Below, piece by piece: positions 1 through 5,539 of a stretch of DNA of 5,539 nucleotides. Where the stretch lies: the NCBI GenBank assembly GCA_945900695.1, contig CAMDJU010000189.1, forward strand, positions 1-5,539. Reading direction: 5' to 3'. Below the pieces are notes generated by a model, which was not told the origin of the DNA, did not search any database, and saw nothing but the letters and a program-made list of their open reading frames with translations. The first letter of the stretch is position 1; each line of letters starts with the position of its first letter. The position numbers and the translations under genes are program-made. This DNA comes from Bordetella parapertussis (GTDB lineage: Bacteria; Pseudomonadota; Gammaproteobacteria; Burkholderiales; Burkholderiaceae_C).

Positions 1-49
1 GACCGCTCAAGAAATCGCGCGGTGTGTCGATCAATCGATAGGGCTGCAT
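1..49 (-). CDS. Possible start of an unknown gene, cut by the left edge
   Basis: On the minus strand an ATG at 49 opens a frame with no stop to the window edge, giving MQPYRLIDTPRDFLSG. A purine-rich AGGCGG sits 3 bases before the ATG and AGGA about 12 bases before it, so initiation here is possible. The start lies inside the end of the preceding minus-strand frame (stop at 31-33), an overlap of 19 bases that would fit translational coupling. Sixteen residues are too few to assign a family and I recognise none. It could be a chance opening; the sequence left of this window would settle it. Confidence 0.3.
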   Translation of the reverse strand, partial: MQPYRLIDTPRDFLSG

Positions 50-309
50 GTGCCGCCTATGTCCTGCGAAAGAGTTGACATGAAAATCACCAGCGTCAGC
101 ATGAATCGCCCGTTGAGCAAAGCCCAAGGCAGCATCAAAAAAATATCGCCTTTGATGAAGCCCATGACCATGGCTGTGGGGGGTGTCAACCATGAGGACA
201 AATTGGACGAAGCGGAGCCGGATTCGCCCAGGCCAAACCGCCAAAGCCAGCGACAAAACCCCATCGACACATTGGGCAGTGAGGTTGATGTGTGGGTTTG
301 AAGGAACAT
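31..309 (-). CDS. Possible small membrane protein of unknown function
   Basis: A 92-residue minus-strand frame starts at ATG 309; a later ATG at 264 (MGFCRWLWRFGLGESG) is a plausible alternative start. The second half is hydrophobic with one or two likely membrane stretches (around TPPTAMVMGF and GRFMLTLVIFM), and its codons favour G or C at the third position as in the sure genes nearby. The LGESG segment followed later by FIKGD faintly recalls the short prokaryotic cytochrome c oxidase subunit IV proteins found beside nitric oxide reductase genes, but the usual FM-x-LR segment after KG is absent, so this is a weak resemblance only. No good ribosome binding site is seen. It may be a degenerate gene or not coding at all. 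Confidence 0.3.
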   Translation of the reverse strand: MFLQTHTSTSLPNVSMGFCRWLWRFGLGESGSASSNLSSWLTPPTAMVMGFIKGDIFLMLPWALLNGRFMLTLVIFMSTLSQDIGGTCSPID

Positions 310-315
310 GCTAGC

Positions 316-331
316 CTTGCACCCATGCAAG
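316..331. promoter_or_regulatory. Inverted repeat with TTG-N8-CAA, possible CRP/FNR-family site
   Basis: CTTGCA-CCCA-TGCAAG is a perfect inverted repeat with 6-base arms and a 4-base centre. Its core at 317-330 has the TTG-N8-CAA form and the 14-base size of operators for FNR, DNR and NnrR type regulators, though FNR itself prefers TTGAT arms. It lies 37 bases before the plus-strand gene at 368 and just before the possible minus-strand gene starting at 309. Neither direction shows a convincing -10 box at the spacing expected for activation, so repression or coincidence are as likely. Confidence 0.3.
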
Positions 332-367
332 ATCAAACTCGGGTGTATCTGATGATGCCCCACCAAA

Positions 368-1390
368 ATGAACCCTGACGACTATTGGCCCACTTGCGGC
401 CACTCACTGTTGCGTGTGGATGGGCAAGGCCATTTGACGGTGACCGATGACTTTTTGCGTTGGTTGTTGCAGCGCCCGGAGTTGTCCCCGATCGCCCAAT
501 CCTGCGCGCATGAGCGGGCCTTGCACGAACGCCTGCTGGCGCAGCCGCGCAGCGACATCCAAGACGCCGATTTGGTGCCATTGAAGGACCGCGATGCCGC
601 CGAAAACTACGCCATATGGGCGCGCTTTCGCCAACGCTTGCTGGCCAAGCCCACTTTAGAGGCCAGCTATTTGGCCTTGTTTCAAGGCCAGGGCGTCGAT
701 GTCCCGCCCTTGTTGGTGCAGCAACTCACACAGGTGTTGCTGCGCCACATCTTGGGCAGCACCGCGACGGCTTTGCAAGTGCGCGTGGCCGAAATGCTGT
801 TCAGGGTGCAATCTATTTCGGTGCAAGAAGACGGCTCGGTCATGGCCGCCGATCGGGACACGGTGGAGCGCTTTGCCACCACGGGTGGCTTTGGCACCTT
901 GGGCGAGTTGCTGCAGCAAGGTGGCATGAACTTGCGCACGGTCGATCTCGATGTGTTGAGTGCTGACAACGCCGAGGCCTACTGGGCGCGCAGCGAGTCT
1001 TTTGATTGGGTCGTCTGCATGAACCGCGGTGAACCGGCGCTGGAGGCCTTGTGTGAGGTGTTGCGGCGGTGGATTGCCCATTTCTTGGGGGTCGGTGTGC
1101 GCATCCAAACCGTGACCGACATCGACGATGACAACTGGGTCTGGTACACCGGGCTGGATGCCCAATCCAGCGCGATATTGAATGCCCTGTACCAAGGCCA
1201 AGATGTGGCCCCCGACCTCATGCAACGCATGATGTGTTTGTTTCAGCTGGATTTCAACGCGCCCCAGGACATGCGTGCTGATTTGCAGGGGCATCCGGTG
1301 TATTTGGGCATGGCCGTGGACGAGCGCAAAAACCTGCAACTCAAACCCCAAAACCTGCTGATCAACCTACCCCTGGCCCAACGCTCCTGA
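368..1390 (+). CDS. DUF6352-type protein of unknown function
   Basis: A 340-residue soluble protein with no signal peptide and no membrane segment, so probably cytoplasmic. I recognise the pattern DYWPTCGHSLL near the N-terminus, LTVTDDFLRWLL (23-34), the mid-region GGFGTLGELLQQGG (173-186), DDDNWVWYTGLDAQSSAILN (253-272) and the C-terminal LKPQNLLINLPLA as those of proteins annotated DUF6352 in Burkholderiales; this comes from memory. No catalytic motif or cofactor site can be pointed to. Acidic and aromatic residues are concentrated at 253-260. The ATG at 368 is the first possible start because in-frame TGA codons lie at 350-352 and 353-355. No clear Shine-Dalgarno sequence precedes it. The gene ends 122 bases before modA on the same strand; a role in molybdate or molybdoenzyme biology is possible from position only. 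Confidence 0.85.
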   Translation: MNPDDYWPTCGHSLLRVDGQGHLTVTDDFLRWLLQRPELSPIAQSCAHERALHERLLAQPRSDIQDADLVPLKDRDAAENYAIWARFRQRLLAKPTLEASYLALFQGQGVDVPPLLVQQLTQVLLRHILGSTATALQVRVAEMLFRVQSISVQEDGSVMAADRDTVERFATTGGFGTLGELLQQGGMNLRTVDLDVLSADNAEAYWARSESFDWVVCMNRGEPALEALCEVLRRWIAHFLGVGVRIQTVTDIDDDNWVWYTGLDAQSSAILNALYQGQDVAPDLMQRMMCLFQLDFNAPQDMRADLQGHPVYLGMAVDERKNLQLKPQNLLINLPLAQRS

Positions 1391-1409
1391 CCCCCTTAAA
1401 TTTGGCGCG

Positions 1410-1436
1410 CCAGTTGCACCAGTTGCGCCAGTCACT
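1410..1436 (+). repeat. Three tandem 9-base units, the third imperfect
   Basis: CCAGTTGCA, CCAGTTGCG and CCAGTCACT follow each other without a gap, just after the end of the DUF6352 gene. The first two differ by one base; the third keeps only the first five. The CCAGT core recurs in the right arm of the hairpin further down (1488-1492). GTTGCGC at 1422-1428 is the exact reverse complement of GCGCAAC at 1506-1512 next to the modA start, so the two could pair in the mRNA. Confidence 0.6.
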
Positions 1437-1459
1437 GCCCGTGCCACACGCCCATGTGC

Positions 1460-1498
1460 GTAGCCACTGGCCCCGCCGACCGGGCGGCCAGTGGCTAC
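1460..1498 (+). promoter_or_regulatory. Strong stem-loop in the modA leader
   Basis: GTAGCCACTGGCC (1460-1472) and GGCCAGTGGCTAC (1486-1498) form a perfect 13-bp inverted repeat. With a 2-base bulge (1473-1474) the stem can continue by three more pairs, 1475-1477 with 1483-1485, leaving a 5-base loop. It ends 14 bases before the modA ATG. No run of T follows on either strand, so it is not a standard intrinsic terminator. It could act as an mRNA element in the modA leader, a partial attenuator behind the DUF6352 gene, a protein-binding site, or a copy of a dispersed extragenic repeat. It does not match the ATCG/TATATA form of ModE operators. Confidence 0.6.
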
Positions 1499-1502
1499 AC
1501 TC

Positions 1503-1512
1503 GTTGCGCAAC
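1503..1512. repeat. Perfect 10-base palindrome touching the modA start codon
   Basis: GTTGCGCAAC is its own reverse complement and ends on the base before the modA ATG, where a Shine-Dalgarno sequence would normally be expected a few bases upstream. Its right half can pair with GTTGCGC at 1422-1428. It may be an operator or part of an RNA fold that affects initiation, or a coincidence. Confidence 0.45.
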
Positions 1513-2289
1513 ATGAGAACAGCAAAACCCTCTTTGGTCCGAACCCTTGTGATGGCCGCCCTGCTGGGGTGGGCCGGGGGCATGGCCCATGCCGCTGAAG
1601 TCCTGGTGGCGGTGGCCGCCAATTTCATGCAACCGATGAAGCAAATTGCCCAGGCCTTTGCCAAAGACTCGGGGCACCAGGCCCAGCTGTCGTTTGGCGC
1701 CAGTGGCCAGTTGATGGCGCAAATCCAGCATGGTGCGCCCTTCCACGTGCTGTTGTCTGCCGATGCCGCCATACCCGCCCAATTGGTGCAAAAGGGCTTG
1801 GCTGTGCCCAATACGTCGTTCACCTATGCCGTGGGGCAATTGGTGCTGTGGAGCGCAGACCCCAAGCTGGTGGATGGCCAAGGCGATGTGTTGCGCAAAG
1901 GGTCGTTCCAGCGCATTGCACGCGCCAACCCCAAACTCGCGCCCTATGGCGCTGCCACCGTGCAAGTGGTCGAGCGCATGGGCTTGGCCGCCGCCTTGCA
2001 AAACAAATGGGTGCAAGGTGAAAACATCAACCAAACCCATCAATTCGTGGCTTCGGGCAATGCCGATCTGGGCTTTGTGGCCCTGTCTCAAGTGGGTGCT
2101 TTGGCGTCACAGCCAAAGGGTTCCATGTGGTTGGTTCCCAGCGATTGGCACCACCCCATTTTGCAAAACGCCGTCTTGCTGAGCAAGGGCAAAGACAATC
2201 CCGCTGCGATCGCCTTGATGGCATTTTTGAAAACACCCACAGCCCGCGACATCATTCGCCAAGCGGGCTATCGCTTGGAATCACCCTGA
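1513..2289 (+). CDS. modA: Molybdate ABC transporter, periplasmic binding protein ModA (ModA2-like)
   Basis: The 258-residue product captures molybdate (and probably tungstate) in the periplasm and delivers it to ModB. The start is placed at ATG 1513 because it gives a proper signal peptide: positive n-region [10 protein letters not shown], hydrophobic core [12 protein letters not shown] and AHA cleavage after residue 27. The frame is open upstream to 1402, but that stretch is arginine-rich and lies across the leader repeats. The mature protein closely follows my memory of Azotobacter vinelandii ModA2: AANF (35-38), the SFGASG loop (60-65), [11 protein letters not shown] (74-84), [15 protein letters not shown] (103-117), APYG (143-146) and [10 protein letters not shown] (184-193). 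Asn37, the 62-65 loop and Tyr145 are the likely oxyanion contacts. E. coli ModA differs at these places (AAASLT; LGIVYG). Length is normal for the family. No good Shine-Dalgarno is seen. Its stop overlaps the modB start by one base (TGATG). Confidence 0.95.
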   Translation: MRTAKPSLVRTLVMAALLGWAGGMAHAAEVLVAVAANFMQPMKQIAQAFAKDSGHQAQLSFGASGQLMAQIQHGAPFHVLLSADAAIPAQLVQKGLAVPNTSFTYAVGQLVLWSADPKLVDGQGDVLRKGSFQRIARANPKLAPYGAATVQVVERMGLAAALQNKWVQGENINQTHQFVASGNADLGFVALSQVGALASQPKGSMWLVPSDWHHPILQNAVLLSKGKDNPAAIALMAFLKTPTARDIIRQAGYRLESP

Positions 2290-2984
2290 TGAGCGGTTGG
2301 ATCTCGGATGCTGCATCCGCCTGGAGCGCCGTGGTCTTGACCTTTCAATTGGCCAGCGTGACCACGGTCTTGTTGTTGTGCGTGGCCACGCCCTTGGCCT
2401 GGTGGCTGTCGCAAACCAGCTCGCGCTGGCGTGCGCCCATCTTGGCATTTGTCACCTTGCCCTTGGTGCTGCCTCCCACGGTGCTGGGTTTTTATCTGCT
2501 GGTGGCCATGGGGCCGCAGGGTTGGTTGGGGCAGTGGACGCAGGCCATGGGTTGGGGTTTGCTGTCGTTTACCTTCAGCGGTTTGGTCTTGGGCTCCATG
2601 GTGTTTTCTCTGCCCTTTGCCGTGCAACCTTTGCAGCATGCTTTTGACGCTATGGGCCCCAGGCCGATGGAGGTCGCGGCCACCTTGGGCGCGCGCCCCC
2701 TGGACGCTTTTTTCAGCGTGGCCTTGCCCCTGGCCCGGCCCGGCATGGTCACCGCCGCCATCTTGACCTTTGCCCACACCGTGGGCGAGTTTGGTGTGGT
2801 GCTGATGATTGGCGGCAATATTCCGGGCCAAACGCGGGTGGTGTCGACACAAATTTATGGTCATGTCGAGGCGATGGAATACGCCCAGGCGCATGCCCTG
2901 GCCGCTGGGATGTTGGTGTTTTCTTTTGTGGTTTTGTTGGCCTTGGCCGCGGTCAAGCGCCGCTGGCCTGGTGTGGGTGCCTGA
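2289..2984 (+). CDS. modB: Molybdate ABC transporter, permease ModB
   Basis: This 231-residue inner-membrane protein forms the channel of the importer, presumably as a homodimer. About five hydrophobic segments can be read (roughly 13-36, 49-73, 88-112, 150-176 and 203-222). [15 protein letters not shown] (57-71) is typical of ModB. The cytoplasmic EAA loop that docks onto the ATPase is clear: [20 protein letters not shown] (128-147), with the invariant Gly134. [20 protein letters not shown] (163-182) is also a ModB hallmark. The start at ATG 2289 is chosen because it gives the family's length (E. coli ModB is 229) and overlaps the modA stop by one base, implying translational coupling. A longer frame reaching back to 2127 would lie inside modA and is not credible. 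Confidence 0.96.
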   Translation: MSGWISDAASAWSAVVLTFQLASVTTVLLLCVATPLAWWLSQTSSRWRAPILAFVTLPLVLPPTVLGFYLLVAMGPQGWLGQWTQAMGWGLLSFTFSGLVLGSMVFSLPFAVQPLQHAFDAMGPRPMEVAATLGARPLDAFFSVALPLARPGMVTAAILTFAHTVGEFGVVLMIGGNIPGQTRVVSTQIYGHVEAMEYAQAHALAAGMLVFSFVVLLALAAVKRRWPGVGA

Positions 2985-2986
2985 GC

Positions 2987-4066
2987 ATGGGGCACAACCA
3001 CATTCGCTTGCGCTTGCCACGCGCCAACCATGTTTTGGCGCTCGATGTGTCCTTGCCCGACCATGGCATCACGGTGATTTTGGGCGCATCGGGTTCGGGC
3101 AAAACCAGTTTGCTCCGGTGTGTGGCCGGATTGGAGCGGGCCCAAGATGCCTATTTGGAGATGGGTGGGGTGGTTTGGCAAGACGACGCCCAGGGCATTT
3201 TTGTGCCCACTTGGCAGCGTGCGGTGGGCTATGTGTTTCAAGAGGCCAGTTTGTTGCCCCACTTGGATGTGCAGCAAAACCTGGTCTATGGCTTGAAGCG
3301 TGCCGGCCTCAGGGCCACCACCCACAGCTTGGAGCAGGCGGTGGATTTGTTGGGCATTGGGCCTTTGCTGGGCCGGTCCACCGCAGCTTTGTCGGGTGGC
3401 GAGCGCCAGCGGGTGGCGCTGGCACGTGCGCTGGCGAGCCAGCCGCGTTTGCTGTTGCTCGATGAGCCCATGGCGTCTTTGGACGCAGCCCGGCGCCAAG
3501 ACATCTTGCCTTGGCTGGAAAAAATGCGCGACGAACTGCATTTGCCCATGCTGTATGTGACCCACGCGGTGGACGAAGCCGCCCGCTTGGGCGCGCACAT
3601 GTTGGTGCTCGAAAACGGCCAAGTCAAAACCCAGGGATCGGTGGCAGACGTGTTTGCCAACATCGAGCAACCGCAGTGGGTGGGTGAAGACATGGGGGCT
3701 TGGCTGCAAGGCACGGTGGTCGAGCGCCATGTCGATTGGCATTTGTGCCGTGTGGCTTTTGAGGGCGGGCACATGTGGCTGCGCGACAGCGGCGTGGCGC
3801 TGGGACAAATGGTGCGCATGCGTGTTTTGGCCCGCGATGTCAGCATCGCCACCGAGTTGCCGCGTCACACCAGCATCCAAAACCAACTCAGCGCGGTGAT
3901 CGAGGCCGTGGCACCCGACGCCCACCCCTCACAGGTGTTGGTTCGCTTGCGCGTGGGACCGTGGGCGGTGTTGGCGCGCATCACCCAAAAGGCTTGGTCA
4001 GATTTGGCCTTGGGCCTGGGCCAAACGGTGACGCTGCAAGTCAAGTCGGTGGCCGTGGTGGCGTGA
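2987..4066 (+). CDS. modC: Molybdate ABC transporter, ATP-binding protein ModC
   Basis: The 359-residue cytoplasmic ATPase powers the ModB channel. The nucleotide-binding domain is complete: Walker A GASGSGKT (33-40), Q-loop Gln85 in YVFQE, signature LSGGERQR (135-142), Walker B LLLLDE (155-160), D-loop ASLD (163-166) and switch His193 in VTHA. The C-terminal part (about 295-357, beginning TSIQNQLSAVI) has the form of a Mop/TOBE domain, which binds molybdate or tungstate and in ModC relatives can inhibit transport when molybdate is plentiful. The length matches E. coli ModC (352). ATG 2987 follows the modB stop by two bases. The frame ends 31 bases before the stop of the convergent glycosyltransferase gene, and no hairpin-plus-T-run terminator is visible there. 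Confidence 0.96.
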   Translation: MGHNHIRLRLPRANHVLALDVSLPDHGITVILGASGSGKTSLLRCVAGLERAQDAYLEMGGVVWQDDAQGIFVPTWQRAVGYVFQEASLLPHLDVQQNLVYGLKRAGLRATTHSLEQAVDLLGIGPLLGRSTAALSGGERQRVALARALASQPRLLLLDEPMASLDAARRQDILPWLEKMRDELHLPMLYVTHAVDEAARLGAHMLVLENGQVKTQGSVADVFANIEQPQWVGEDMGAWLQGTVVERHVDWHLCRVAFEGGHMWLRDSGVALGQMVRMRVLARDVSIATELPRHTSIQNQLSAVIEAVAPDAHPSQVLVRLRVGPWAVLARITQKAWSDLALGLGQTVTLQVKSVAVVA

Positions 4067-4067
4067 G

Positions 4068-4086
4068 TGAGGCGGCGATGAGGCGG
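4068..4086 (+). repeat. Short direct repeat between modC and the convergent gene
   Basis: TGAGGCGG occurs at 4068-4075 and again at 4079-4086, a period of 11 bases, filling most of the 31-base gap between the two converging stop codons. There is no stem-loop with a T-run here. The repeat is short and may be chance. Confidence 0.35.
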
Positions 4087-4097
4087 TGGTTATCGGC

Positions 4098-5333
4098 TCA
4101 AGCCTGCATCAAGCCATTCACCCAAGCCAATTGCTGGGGCAGGCACACCGTGTGCAAGTCGTATTTGTCCACCATGTCTTGGCGGGCCTGCTGACCCAAG
4201 CGTTCGCGCTCGGTGGGGTGATTTAGCAGGTGGACGATGGTCTCTATCCAGCGCGGCACATCAAAAAAAGGCACCAAGTGGCCGTTGACGCCGTGCGCCA
4301 TCACCTCCGCCACCGGCGGCGTGTCGCTGGCCACAATGGCTGCGCCCATGGCCATGGCTTCGAGCAAGCTCCAACTCAGCACAAAGGGGTAGGTCAGGTA
4401 AGCGTGCACCGTGCTGACCTGCATCAGCGCCTGGTACTGGTCGTAGGGCAATTTGCCCACAAAGTGCACCCGTGACCAAGCGGCGTCGCTGATGTGCGGC
4501 CGCACCTCGTCAATGAATATTTGCTTCCATGTCTTGCCGTTTTTCGGTGCAGAGCCATAGCTCACTTCGTCGCCGCCCACCAACACCACGTGGGCGGTGG
4601 GGCGTTGTTGCAGCAAGGCGGGCAAGCAGCGCATGAACACGTGATAACCGCGATAAGGCTCGAGGTTGCGGTTGACAAAGGTGATCACCTCATCTTGGCG
4701 CGTCAGTGTGTGCTGTTCGTTCAACACAAATTGCGCCTCGGGGTTGGGCCGGATCTGGTTGGTGTCGATGCCGTCGTGGATCACCCGGATTTTTTGTTGA
4801 AATGGCGCTGGGAAGGTGCTGGCCTGCCATTGCGTGGGCGACAGGCCCGCGCAGGCCAAGCTGAAGTGCATTTCGTTGTTGAGGTTCTTGATGCGCACGC
4901 GGCACGCATCGCCCACGTCTTGCACGGGGAACTCAGGGTCAAAACCCACATCGCCACCGGCGCTTTGGTAGAAGTACTCGGCATAAATGGCCAACTTGGC
5001 TTGGGGCCAGACCTCGTTTAAAAACAAACTCTCACCCCAACCAGGGTGGGCCAAAATCACATCAGGCTGAAAGCCTTTTTGCCGCAAGACCAAGGCATGT
5101 CGAAAGGCCGCTTCGCCACGGATCACCTTGGTCTCAAAGTCGCTCACCCACGGGTGCACATCGCGGCCACTGCCCCGTTTGACTTTGTAGGGAATGACCT
5201 TCACGCCCTGCCATTGCATGGGCGCATGGTCGCGCGTGCTGATGGCCACCACCTCGTGGCCTTGCGCCACCAGGGCCGGGGCCAAGTGCTTGAACTGGCC
5301 CGGAAAGTTTTGGTGCACCAATAGGATCTTCAA
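4098..5333 (-). CDS. GT4-family glycosyltransferase
   Basis: A 411-residue GT-B fold enzyme, expected to move a sugar from a nucleotide-sugar donor onto an envelope glycan or similar acceptor in the cytoplasm; donor and acceptor cannot be read from sequence. The N-terminal domain (MKILLVHQNFPGQFKHLAPAL, then HPGWGES at 96-102) fits the Pfam group Glyco_trans_4_3. The C-terminal donor domain has NRNLEPYRGY (221-230), VVLVGGDEVSYG (249-260) and YPFVLSWSLLEAMAMG (315-330). In this last motif Glu325 is the second Glu of the usual E-x7-E; the first is replaced by Phe317. The start is a TTG at 5333: it begins the conserved MKILLVHQ strand and is the only option, since an in-frame TAG lies five codons upstream. 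No strong ribosome binding site is seen. The gene converges on modC and diverges from the gene at 5388. Confidence 0.92.
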   Translation of the reverse strand: MKILLVHQNFPGQFKHLAPALVAQGHEVVAISTRDHAPMQWQGVKVIPYKVKRGSGRDVHPWVSDFETKVIRGEAAFRHALVLRQKGFQPDVILAHPGWGESLFLNEVWPQAKLAIYAEYFYQSAGGDVGFDPEFPVQDVGDACRVRIKNLNNEMHFSLACAGLSPTQWQASTFPAPFQQKIRVIHDGIDTNQIRPNPEAQFVLNEQHTLTRQDEVITFVNRNLEPYRGYHVFMRCLPALLQQRPTAHVVLVGGDEVSYGSAPKNGKTWKQIFIDEVRPHISDAAWSRVHFVGKLPYDQYQALMQVSTVHAYLTYPFVLSWSLLEAMAMGAAIVASDTPPVAEVMAHGVNGHLVPFFDVPRWIETIVHLLNHPTERERLGQQARQDMVDKYDLHTVCLPQQLAWVNGLMQA

Positions 5334-5387
5334 GGCATGGGCTTTCTAATGGGTTCCATACAATCTGCATTTTCAGCGAGATTGACC
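5334..5387. promoter_or_regulatory. Divergent intergenic region, probable promoters both ways
   Basis: These 54 bases separate the TTG start of the glycosyltransferase gene (-) from the ATG of the next gene (+), so at least one promoter would be expected in or near them. They are more AT-rich than the flanks. TACAAT at 5359-5364 matches the -10 consensus at five of six positions for plus-strand transcription, 23 bases before the ATG, but no good -35 lies at 16-18 bases upstream. No clear inverted repeat is seen. Confidence 0.35.
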
Positions 5388-5539
5388 ATGAAAAGCATTG
5401 CATACGCCGACGGCATCCACAACATCACCTTGGTCGACGGGGTGGTGCGTTTTGAGTTGCTGGAGTTGACACCCCAGCCAGGTGGCGCAGAGCCCACCGC
5501 CTCATCCATCGGTGCGGTGGCCATGAGCATCCCCGCTGT
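5388..5539 (+). CDS. Hypothetical protein, cut by the right edge
   Basis: From ATG 5388 the frame stays open to the window end, giving 50 complete codons: it begins MKSIAYADGIHNITLVDGVV, continues RFELLELTPQPGGAEPTASS and ends in GAVAMSIPA. The segment reads like two short beta strands (NITLVDGVVRFELLEL) followed by a proline/glycine/alanine linker. There is no signal peptide. A GAG at 5378-5380 is a weak ribosome binding site about 7 bases before the ATG. Third codon positions are mostly G or C, as in the sure genes, and the opposite strand of the same stretch gives no recognisable protein. I do not recognise the family and cannot infer a function. Confidence 0.7.
   Translation, partial: MKSIAYADGIHNITLVDGVVRFELLELTPQPGGAEPTASSIGAVAMSIPA

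Noticed and set aside
50..301. Plus-strand frame of 83 codons at the left end
   Set aside because: Polar low-complexity product without family features; codon pattern favours the minus strand in this stretch.
656..1351. Open minus-strand frame of 231 codons inside the DUF6352 gene
   Set aside because: Histidine- and glutamine-rich shadow of a GC-rich coding strand with no family features; the plus-strand protein is the convincing one.
1391..1403. TTAAAT as a possible -10 box for modA
   Set aside because: Only four of six bases agree and no -35 is found at the right distance.
1402..1512. Longer N-terminus of ModA by 37 residues
   Set aside because: It would put an arginine-rich stretch ahead of a normal signal peptide and run through the leader repeats; ATG 1513 gives the expected secretion signal.
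2268..3020. Minus-strand frame of 250 codons across modB
   Set aside because: Low-complexity His/Gly/Gln/Arg composition typical of an antisense shadow; modB is unambiguous on the plus strand.
2861..3925. Minus-strand frame of 354 codons across modC
   Set aside because: Antisense shadow; modC carries every ABC ATPase motif in the opposite strand.
4067..4097. Intrinsic terminator between the converging genes
   Set aside because: No inverted repeat with a T-run on either strand; only a short direct repeat is present.
4494..5021. Plus-strand frame of 175 codons within the glycosyltransferase gene
   Set aside because: Composition is that of a shadow frame and the minus-strand enzyme has a full set of family motifs.

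Overview
The window looks like chromosomal DNA of a Gram-negative betaproteobacterium. It is probably Burkholderiales and most like Comamonadaceae such as Limnohabitans, Rhodoferax or Curvibacter. This is judged from moderately high GC, heavy use of both TTG and CTG leucine codons, and the style of the recognised proteins; no RNA gene or species marker confirms it.

Layout. Bases 1-367 hold no confidently assigned gene. The minus strand there carries a possible short membrane-protein gene and the first 16 codons of a possible second gene running off the left edge. A perfect 6-bp inverted repeat (TTG-N8-CAA inside it) lies between them and the next gene. Bases 368-1390 (+) encode a 340-residue soluble protein of unknown function, which I recognise as the DUF6352 type. 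Bases 1391-1512 are a structured non-coding gap with tandem 9-mers, a 13-bp perfect inverted repeat and a palindrome touching the modA start codon. Bases 1513-4066 (+) are modA-modB-modC, the three components of a molybdate ABC importer, packed as one operon (1-base overlap, then a 2-base gap). Bases 4098-5333 (-) encode a GT4-family glycosyltransferase, convergent with modC and starting with TTG. From 5388 (+) an unrecognised gene runs off the right edge, divergent from the glycosyltransferase.

How they work together. ModA binds molybdate in the periplasm, ModB forms the membrane channel and ModC supplies ATP-driven transport and a C-terminal Mop-like oxyanion-binding domain. The imported molybdate would feed molybdenum cofactor for enzymes encoded elsewhere, for example nitrate reductase. 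ModA is of the Azotobacter ModA2 type rather than the E. coli type. No modE regulator and no ModE-like operator is visible, so the structured leader in front of modA is the best candidate for local control. The glycosyltransferase and the genes at both ends have no evident link to molybdate. No phage, insertion sequence, CRISPR array or defence system is visible. The most unusual parts are the modA leader and the unknown gene before it; I do not see strong evidence of a wholly new system.
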